Of a stretch of DNA of 64,000 nt, positions 24,795 through 34,818 are shown in pieces. A model generated the notes under the pieces. The model searched no databases. It was not told the DNA's origin and was given only the letters and a program-made list of their open reading frames with translations. Position numbers and translations under genes: made by a program. Source of the stretch: Arbacia lixula (Eukaryota > Echinodermata > Echinoidea > Arbacioida > Arbaciidae). Location: contig OZ022593.1 of assembly GCA_963669155.1 (NCBI GenBank), positions 20,069,683 to 20,133,682 on the forward strand, in the 5' to 3' direction. Position 1 is the stretch's first letter. Each line of letters opens with the position of its first letter.

Positions 24795-26680
24795 CTCTCC
24801 TCTCTGTGCCAATAAACATGGAAAATGCTATACAAGATATGACTCATCGACGCAGTATATGAAAAGTCAATATCAATATCGTTGTTTGCTTTCAAAATCT
24901 TAGATGTCACAGCCATGTTAGAGACGATTACATTTTGACTGTACCCTGTTTACGAGCGAGAGAGACTTCCCGTCTACGAGTGCCTACTACACTACAGTGC
25001 CATCAGTTGCAAATGGGAGGAAGTCGATAGAATATAGGTAGTTTCCAAATCATGATTCTGCCTTTGGTATTGAAAAAAGGGACGCGTTTTGAAACTCTGC
25101 CGAAATGAGTCTCATCCGAACTTTCACATTTTGATATAATTCATATTTGATCAGTCTTTCATTCTCTTGATGTTTTGCTTGAAATACTTTGCCGCGCCGC
25201 TGATCGATATTCAAATCACACATTTCACATGGCTGGGCTCAGTGACGGGGCACGTTTACTCAGACAGCATTAATTGTTCAATTTAGTCAAAGATGGTTGT
25301 GGTTATGATACCAATTGGTGTGCTAGGCCTGCTCCCTCTCCCCCAATGATTCGAGAAGACCTGTGGATGGCTGAGCTGATGGGGCTTAGAAACTGTTTTT
25401 CTACAATATCATCAATTATCATTAGCCTATATAGCCCCCGAGGCCTACATTTCGCTTCGTCTCCAATCCTCTACCATATTTTTATTCCATCTCAATCTTC
25501 GTCACACATGAATCCCATCTCAGTCTAATCCTTGGGTCTAATGATCTCCCTGCTCCCAAAGAGGCTAGTTAACATTGTTTCAATACTAATAAGACAATAG
25601 TTACAAATCAAGTCACTTACTTCCTTCTGTCTGTATTCCAATGTCAGTGCAGTTTACGTGTATACAAATTCTTTCTGTGGCGTCACTTTGCACTGGCCCA
25701 CGTGCTCACAGCCGCGACGCAATCCCGCTGTATTTGAAACTGAACTCTACGCTGAAACCACAAGACTCGTTGATAGAGTACACGGTATGGTATCCTTGAA
25801 ACATTTAATCGTCTGGTTGATTGGCTGAATTTGCACGGATTTGGGGTGTGAAATCTATCTAAAGAAACATTTCTTTGGGTCGCAGTCTAGAAAAAAACAT
25901 GTCCCTTTTTTCAGAATGAATGAGACTCTTTGATATTTGTTTCCTTGACATTATGTCTTTTCCTTAAACCAGAAATGGTTCGGTGGTTGTGTCGCTGTCC
26001 GGGAAGTAGTAGATGCGGATTCAAATCTTTCTGGTTCCATTTGTTCTAATTACGGGATGGAGCACGCCATCGTTACAAATGAATGTATCCCTAAATTACT
26101 CCAAAAAAATGAAACATTTTGGTTGCTGCGCAAAACTCTTACCCTGGATTAGGCTGAGAATGTATTTTAACAGACTTTCTGAGTAAAGAATGTGGTGTCA
26201 TTTTGTAACCTGTTCTTGGCTCCATTTACATTATCCTGCGCATTAACCTATATCGTACTGCAACACCTGACGCTCTTAGAATGATATTACGGTAAAAAAA
26301 AAATACCACAATAAGAACAGTATGAAGATCTCAGAGTAACACAAAGCGCTTAAATTTGATAACCATGTTTATATAATTATTATTTATACTATATCTGTAC
26401 ACGTTATTAAATAATATCACTGCAAAAGCGCAATAACACGTCAAGAACCTTCATACGAGCTTCATACATCATTAAAAGACAAAGGGTGTTAATGTGTTTG
26501 TTGCCGGGAGGGAGAAGACGTATGGAAAAAAACAAATAGTTTTTACCCCTCCCCCGGGGGGTCATCAACGCCAAGCTGTTCCGAATATCGTACATCAGTT
26601 TGGCGGTGCTTGAAGATATTTTCAGCTACTAGGACTGTAATCCACAAGAGAAAGCGCCCTTTTCCCTCTCGATGGCCAAC
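22310..26680. other. Spacer without reconstructable gene
   Basis: It contains a poly-C run (22478-22491), (GAT)n at 23234-23268, pyrimidine-rich DNA at 24160-24560 and (GT)n at 24735-24792. The block 23860-24060 is less AT-rich, but its frames lack a convincing acceptor/donor pair and match nothing I know. A possible degenerate TTAA-type element lies at about 23468-23546. Confidence 0.45.
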
Positions 26681-26682
26681 TA

Positions 26683-26770
26683 GTAATCCTTTGTGTGCCA
26701 GACTGCCATCATATGTGATTTGTGTCGATTACTTGAACCAACATGCATATCATGGCAAATGAAGGGTTAT
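26683..26770 (+). mobile_element. Solitary TTAA-type MITE, decayed ends
   Basis: About 88 bp, starting TAATCCTTTGTGTGCCAGAC, containing GTGATTTGTGT and GATTACTTGA (compare GGATTTGTGTGTATTACTTGA of the array unit), and ending in AAGGGTTAT. The left and right TTAA are both mutated by one base. It lies just downstream of the sulfotransferase gene. Confidence 0.65.
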
Positions 26771-27155
26771 CATTGGTGGACTGTGGCACTTCTTTTTCCT
26801 TAATATTCACGATTTTGTTTATGATAGATTCCAAATCTTTGATTTAGTATATCGTAATTCATTACTCAAAAAGGCATCTTTATCTGCATGGGGACCATAA
26901 ATAGAATGTACAAATAAAAATCAGATCTTACTGAAAACAGATACATTTTAAAATGAAGTTTAGGTACGATTGAAGAAAACACCTTTGACTTACACTCAGA
27001 TTATCAGACAAAATCAAGATTTGAAAGTAACATAAACGGGTTGTTCCGTTAGGTTTTTATACAACGTTTTGGAATTATTTATATTAGTAATCCGCACGCT
27101 ATAATAATAGGATGCAGCATCGTGCCAAAAAAAAAATAATGCATATCATCGAGGT

Positions 27156-27265
27156 CTACTCGAAATCGAGAACTAGTCCAGTTCCTGCCATTTCTTTCTC
27201 GTAGAGGGCGTCAAAGCGCTTGTTCTGATCTTCGGTGAAGTAGTTCTTCCAGTCCCCAACAACGC
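27156..27265 (-). CDS. Sulfotransferase exon 8 and stop
   Basis: Residues 277-312. Starts [18 protein letters not shown] and ends LVLDFE-stop. VGDWK completes the 3'-phosphate loop. The V and E of the usual KxxxTVxxxE dimer motif are replaced by E and K. Confidence 0.95.
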
Positions 27266-30200
27266 CTGAAATAAACGTCACAATCATAAAGTTAAAACAA
27301 ACAAATATATTAACTGCATTTGTCAGGATACTTGCAATATTAAAGGGAACACAATTTGTATTTGAATACGACATTACCTATGGAATGGGTTCTTCAAATT
27401 CACAATAAGCTGTTATTAGGCCAAAAATGTGTGCAGTGTACACTTTCATTGGAATTTCAAAAAGGGGTTTCTCAAGCTTGAAAATGTAAGACAGGGCACC
27501 TCTGAATAACGCTAGCTCCCGCCCGATACAATGAATAGGAATGTGGTAGTGCCTTGATGTCAAACGAAACGTATCTACCATAGCTAATTGCAATATACAT
27601 GTATTCTTCGTATTAATGTGAGTACCTTCGCGGAAATCACTTACTGATACAGCAAACAATGATTTAGCGACCACCTATTTATACCTATTACTTGCCTATA
27701 AAGGCCACATTTCTGTTTCCATCGAACACTGGCTTTTATGGAAACCAGTATTCGTATCTCTCTTCAGCCGACTGTCTATACAGGTTTGACTGCACTACTG
27801 AACGAACCTTGCTATAATCGGAGATTTACTGACAAAATTGTTCAACATGACCTTGACGTTGACCTTGACCATGACTTTCACCCTGACCTTGAAGAATGAC
27901 TCACCTTTCCTCATGAAGGACCTGTTTCCTTTTTGCGCTCCATCCTTGAGGATAAAGTCAGGGTTGGAACTCTTGTTTTCCTTCATGGCGCCAAACGTTG
28001 ATGCCTTCGCAATACTGTCGATGGCGTCGTCACTTAGGGGATTCCCCATGAAATCTGAGATCTGCCTGACCGCTGCGGGGAGATCCTACGTCGATGTGAT
28101 TATAAGAGATAGAGAATGAAATGAGTGTTGGCATGGTTACGTGTAGAGAGAGAAAATGGGAGAGGAGAGAGGACATAAAAGTGGGAACGGAAAAACAAAG
28201 AGGGAAGGCGGTTGATAGAGATACAGATATAAAGAGAGAGGCAAGGGGAGGGAAAGGGACCATGGAGAATGATAGAGAGATTTATAGGGAATACAATGAT
28301 AGATGGAAAGAAGGAGGTGAGAATAAGGAGAGACAGAAAAAGGGAGGGAATAGTTCAATTTATATCAAAATAAAATGCAGTCTATGTCACAGCGAGTTGA
28401 CCGGGTTGAATCAGTACTGTCGTAAGGCTCACATCAATCATTATGATTCTTTGTTTATGACTGAACGACTATACTGTAGCAGAAATTAGTTTGCATTGCG
28501 AACAAAACGATTAAGCTATCTATCTATCTAGCCTATTTCTTTCAACTGCTGAAGAAAGGCCTTCTCATCAGTTTTTTTTTTCCACTTCAATCTATCTTGT
28601 GCCGTTCGTTTCCATGTCACGGTGCCACATTCTCTGATATCATCCATCAACATCCTACTTTGCCTGCCTCTTCCTCTGGCGTTAGCTCTGGGGGTCCAGA
28701 TAGTCTTCCCTTCTGGCTAGCTGACCAGTCCTCCTCCACAATTAAGCTACCATGACTATATGATGACTATCGTGGTTTTCACTTTACGGATGAACGGTGG
28801 CGCTCTTTGATAGTTTTCTCCAGAGCTATCTATATACACAGTTGGGGCAACTCGGTTTCATAAGGTTACAACATGGCGCGTATTTGTTATTTGCTTGCCC
28901 AACAAAGCAACACGCGCCATGTCGTGACTTATTGAAACCGAGTTGGCCAAACTCTGTATATAGATGGCACTGGTTTTCTCTAGTTTGCGCACTTGCAACA
29001 AGGACAAATAAACACTTCCTCTGCCAGTAAAATGTGGCTCTATTGGATTTGTATGTGTAATTGCTGAATAAATAGACGGAACTTAAGATGTTACCTTTAA
29101 CCATTTGAGTGTCAGATAAACTGCTGCTCTATGGGATTTGTGTGTATTACATGAGTAAAGGTCCATCAAAGACACATAAGGAGTTAACTCCTTCTGTGCC
29201 AGATAAACTGCTGCTCTATGGGATTTGTGTGTATTACTTGAGTAAAGGTCCATCAAAGACACATAAGGAGTTAACTCCTTCTGTGCCAGATAAACTGCTG
29301 CTCTATGGGATTTGTGTGTATTACTTGAGTAAAGGTTCCATCAAAGACACATAAGGAGTTAACTCCTTCTGTACGAGATAAACTGCTGCTCTATGGGATT
29401 TGTGTGTATTACTTGAGTAAAGGTCCATCAAAGACACATAAGGAGTTAACTCCTTCTGTACCAGATGAACTGCTGCTCTATGGGATTTGTGTGTATTACT
29501 TGAGTAAAGGTCCATCAAAGACACATAAGGAGTTAACTCCTTCTGTGCCAGATAAACTGCTGCTCTATGGGATTTGTGTGTATTACTTGAGTAAAGGTTC
29601 CATCAAAGACACATAAGGAGTTAACTCCTTCTGTACGAGATAAACTGCTGCTCTATGGGATTTGTGTGTATTACTTGAGTAAAGGTCCATCAAAGACACA
29701 TAAGGAGTTAACTCCTTCTGTACCAGATGAACTGCTGCTCTATGGGATTTGTGTGTATTACTTGAGTAAAGGTCCATCAAAGACACATAAGGAGTTAACT
29801 CCTTATGTGTGAGATAAACTGCTGCTCTATGGGATTTGTGTGTATTACTTGAGTAAAGGTCCATCAAAGACACATAAGGAGTTAACTCCTTCTGTGCCAG
29901 ATAAGCTGCTGCTCTATGGGATTTGTGTGTATTACATGTGAAAAGGTCCGTCAAAGACACATAAGGAGTTAAGTCCTTCTGTACCACATAAACTGCTGCT
30001 CTATGGGATTTGTGTGTATTACTTGAGTAAAGGTCCATCAAAGACACATAAGGAGTTAACTCCTTCTGTGTCAGATAAACTGCTGCTCTATGGGATTTGT
30101 GTGTATTACTTGAGTAAAGGTTCGATCAAAGACACATAAGGAGTTAACTCCTTCTGTGTGAGATAAACTGCTGCTCTATGGGATTTGTGTGTATTACTTG

Positions 30201-33200
30201 AGTAAAGGTCCATCAAAGACACATAAGGAGTTAACTCCTTCTGTGCCAGATAAACTGCTGCTCTATGGGATTTGTGTGTATTACTTGAGTAAAGGTCCAT
30301 CAAAGACACATAAGGACTTAACTCCTTCTGTGTCAGATAAACTGCTGCTCTATGGGATTTGTGTGTATTACTTGAGTAAAGGTTCGATCAAAGACACATA
30401 AGGAGTTAACTCCTTCTGTGCCAGATAAACTGCTGCTCTATGGGATTTGTGTGTATTACTTGAGTAAAGGTCCATCAAAGACACATAAGGAGTTAACTCC
30501 TTCTGTGCCGGATAAACTGCTGCTCTATGGGATTTGTGTGTATTACTTGAGTAAAGGTCCATCAAAGACACATGAGGAGTTAACTCCTTCTGTGTGAGAT
30601 AAACTGTGGCCCTATAGGATGTGTGTGTATTACTTGAGTAAAGGTCCATCAAAGAGACATAAGGAGTTAACTCCTTCTGTGCCAGATAAACTGCTGCTCT
30701 ATGGGATTTGTGTGTATTACTTGAGTAAAGGTCCATCAAAGACACATAAGGACTTAACTCCTTCTGTGCCAGATAAACTGCTGCTCTATGGGATTTGTGT
30801 GTATTACTTGAGTAAAGGTCCATCAAAGACACATAAGGAGTTAACTCCTTCTGTGCCAGATAACTTGCTGCTCTATGGGATTTGTGTGTATTACTTGAGT
30901 AAAGGTCCATCAAAGACACATAAGGAGTTAACTCCTTCTGTACCAGATAAAATGCTGCTCTATGGGATTTGTGTGTATTACTTGAGTAAAGGTCCATCAA
31001 AGACACATAAGGAGTTAACTCCTTCTGTACGAGATAAACTGCTGCTCTATGGGATTTGTGTGTATTACTTGAGTAAAGGTCCATCAAAGACACATAAGGA
31101 CTTAACTCCTTCTGTGTCAGATAAACTGCTGCTCTATGGGATTTGTGTGTATTACTTGAGTAAAGGTTCGATCAAAGACACATAAGGAGTTAACTCCTTC
31201 TTTGCCAGATAAAGTGCTGCTCTATGTGATTTATGTCTATTACTTGTGAATAAAGTCACATGTGACATACTATGGGTTGATATGCCAAATGAACATATGT
31301 CATTATGAATGCACACGTTCCTCAGCACCATTTCTTCTAGCTGGCACAGAAGTAGTTAAGTCGTTTTGTGCCATTGATGCATTTATGCACACGTAATACA
31401 CACAATGTCCATAAATCATCATCTTGTCTGGAACAGAAGGACTTAACTCTCTGTGCCGGTGATAAAACGCACCATAAATCACACGAAATAGCATTAAGTC
31501 TATTACAGGAATAATTAATCCCTTCTCACCTTCTTCATGTCCTCGTATTTTAAGAAGAGGACGTTGGGATGGTTTCTCCTCTGCCACCACGGCAGCACGT
31601 TCTCGAACCACGACCCTCCCGGAGCTGTAATCAAACACGCATGGACACAAAAAAAAGTAACATGAATGCTGTATTATTTGATTGATTGCTATTTGTCACT
31701 CGATAAGAAAATGCATCAAATGTATTATAAAATATATGATACGTTATCAGTCATTTATTGGTCCTGTGTGTAATTTTAAATGATTATGACGGAAGTATTT
31801 TCTTCTATGTATACACCATGGTATTTACATAACTTTAAACTTTGTCCTGAAAGGGGGAATAGACAACCTTTGAGCCAGCATATCATACATGTACATGTAG
31901 TCCTGTATCTAGGACATTTTCTCGGGGAGATGATTTTTGCCATTTACATGTCTGTATGTGACAAGTGTGTGTTTCTTTGCCAGCAATGCATACACACCCT
32001 ATGACCTATTTTTTCCTTGACCACACAGAGAATTGAGTCGTTCGGTGCCAGACAGGGTGGTCCCCTGACGTTAATTTGTGTGTGTTCCTGGGCCCAAAAT
32101 GAGCACCAATCATTGATAGTCACAGATCGAGTATAACATACTTCATTGGCTATGGGACTGAGAGAGTTAACCCGTAACGAATACCACATGTGGATTATTT
32201 TCGCCATCAATACACACACATCCCATTGAACATGTTGTATAGCGGCCCACGAACGGTTAAGACCCACTTCTTCCGGCTAGGTACTCCTCGAAGAAGACAT
32301 CCCAAGACTCGTAAGAAGGCATTGGTCCCACGTAGTGGCAGAAGTGGTAGTAAGACACCGCGGTATCCTTCGGGTTGCGCACCACGTAGATCACCTGAAA
32401 CCAAAGTAACCATACACAGTATTAACTCTCTTAATATTGATGACGTGGAAATGTGTAGTAAATTAAGGAGTTCTCAAGACTTTGACATTATCAGGGTTAA
32501 TGTAGTGGTAGAAGTGGTATAGTAAGACACCCTGGCTTCCCTTGGGTTGCGCGCTACGTAGATCACCTGACAGATATTTGCGTGATGGAAGGGCGTGGCT
32601 CTCTAACGGGACGGGTACGCATGATACCATGAAATCGAGACATAACATGGCATATTCCGACCAAATACATATCTTTAGCCTGCATCTTTAGCCTATGTAT
32701 ATGAAGAAATATTTATGAACATAAGTATACAGACTCTCACAAGAACACAGTGAAATACTTACACGGGGGATCAGGGTGATTTAGCCTGCTCAAATAACAT
32801 AAGTGCCCCGTGAAGAGGAGATAGAGCCCATGTGAGAAAAACACAAACAAAGTTATAATGCACAAGATGGTTCAGGGTCCATGTTTTATGACACTAGGCT
32901 TGAAAAGCAGCCACTGCAATTTATTTTAAAAAAATCACTGCAACAACATTATACTCATTGATTGCGCTGCTTGGTCCTCGCAGTATATATTTGAAATACA
33001 TATGGAACCAATTTAGGCCTACTTTAAACGCTGTGGGGTTGTGATAATTATGCCTTTTATTACATGCCGGTACAAACTGCACGCGCGCAGAACTACGCTG
33101 AAAGGCAAAAAGGGATCATCCCCAAAGTGACAAATTAAAACATAATCGGTAGCCGAGCTCCCCATGTCAGTGAAGGTAGACTGCATGTTTGTACCTTAAC

Positions 33201-34785
33201 TTTGGGATCGTCAGTCCGGATGTCCTTCGGTAACCATGGGGACGGGAAGTGCGACTTCATAATTCTGGGAGAAGGCATCGTTTCTGCCATCTCAATCTTC
33301 GTTGGGGAATTCTATATGATGAGGAAGGACAAATGACATTTTTAACGATGTTCCGTACAGGAACAGTGCAAAACCAAAAGAATTGGTCAGCTTACGAAAG
33401 TAGTGTATAAGAAAAAAAATATTCATCTTGTGCATAATCATTTCATCGTTATTGTATTCGTTCCAAAATTTACATCTTCTTGTAATGTGATCTCCATACG
33501 TGTTAACAAACATATTTGACACTTTTTACTACAAATCAGTCAAAAGTAAAAACTGGGATCAAGCTTAAATGTAATCATCATAATAATCGATGGATGTCAT
33601 TATTTTGTTCGGGGAGCATGTAACTTCATGCACATTCCGTTACTATAATGTGTTATTCAAACAGTGGATTAGGTGATACTTGCCACGGGATCTTTAAAGT
33701 CATGTACGATGTCTAGAAACGGAACCAGACCAACGACACTCTTCCCTTCCAGCTTGGTCGCGTCCCCACCAACTCGTATCAAAGTCGCAATCTGTATCAT
33801 CCAAGTGGTGCCTGCACAAAAACATTTCAATCAAACGTGAAACGCAATTCTCCCCTATACCGCATATAAGGAAAAGTTAGCCCATATTGCATGGCCAGTG
33901 ACCACCATGGGGGAATCTCATGTAGGTTGTCAGCACTGACTAAATTGTCAGTGCTGACAATTTCAGTGAAATCCTCGGTTTTGATTCGCTGAGAGGCACT
34001 AGCCTCTGGCTGTTACTAAGGTAACTGTCGGAGAAAGACAACTTGTCAGTGCTGACAACTTTCATGAAATGCCCCCAGGTTGTATTTGCAGTCATGGCTT
34101 CCGGTCTTGTGTAATGTATCGAACCGGAAACGGACATGACTGCCCAAACAAGATCCCGGCATCGCTGCGCAATGCATCATGGTACGAATCTTTCCTACAC
34201 GTTCTGGATAATCACGATCGACAGGAATATGAGAGCTCAAATTACATGTAACTTTATTTAATCAAGACTAACAATAGACGTCTTTGGTAGTCACTTTCAA
34301 AGTCATTCGAACGTATAATATGATGATGATAAGAAAAAAAAATGATTTATAGAGATACATGCTATTATTAGAGATACCTGATTTCGGGTAGGTGACAATG
34401 AAGAGGTCGTCGGGCCGGACGTTGAATTCTCGGAGTTGATCGATCACCCTCCTGGGCATGAAGTTGGACATGATGCGGCCCTCGGACTCATAACACGTCT
34501 CCTCCACGCACGCAGGAACCTTCGAGGAGAACGCATTCTTCTTCGTTCCTGTGTTTACCAAAGTTATTTGAAGATGTCAATGAGAAATGGTAAAATCATT
34601 ATTTTCACCATCATCATTATCATCTTTACCAGTTTCATTACTATTCTTGTAATTATCACCATCGGCGTCCTTCTCATCGTTATCATCATCTTCACCCTCC
34701 TCGTCGTTATCACGATCGTAATCCTCCCCCTACTCCTCCTTCCCCTCCTTCTCCTCCTTCTCCTCCTCCTCTTCCTCATCATCAC

Positions 34786-34818
<33 letters not shown>

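Noticed and set aside
25975-26045. tRNA-like or SINE promoter resemblance (GGATTCAAATC box B-like string)
   Set aside because: The cloverleaf cannot be drawn and box A is too degenerate, so it is below what I would report as a gene or SINE.
29109-31185. Long open frames (up to 241 codons) on both strands across the 87-bp array, as a repeat protein
   Set aside because: Unit length is a multiple of three, so any stop-free frame stays open. Both strands are open, 88-bp variants break the frames, and the array is intronic and equals a non-coding MITE.
29097-31245. CRISPR-like array
   Set aside because: There are no variable spacers. Units are contiguous identical copies in a eukaryotic intron.
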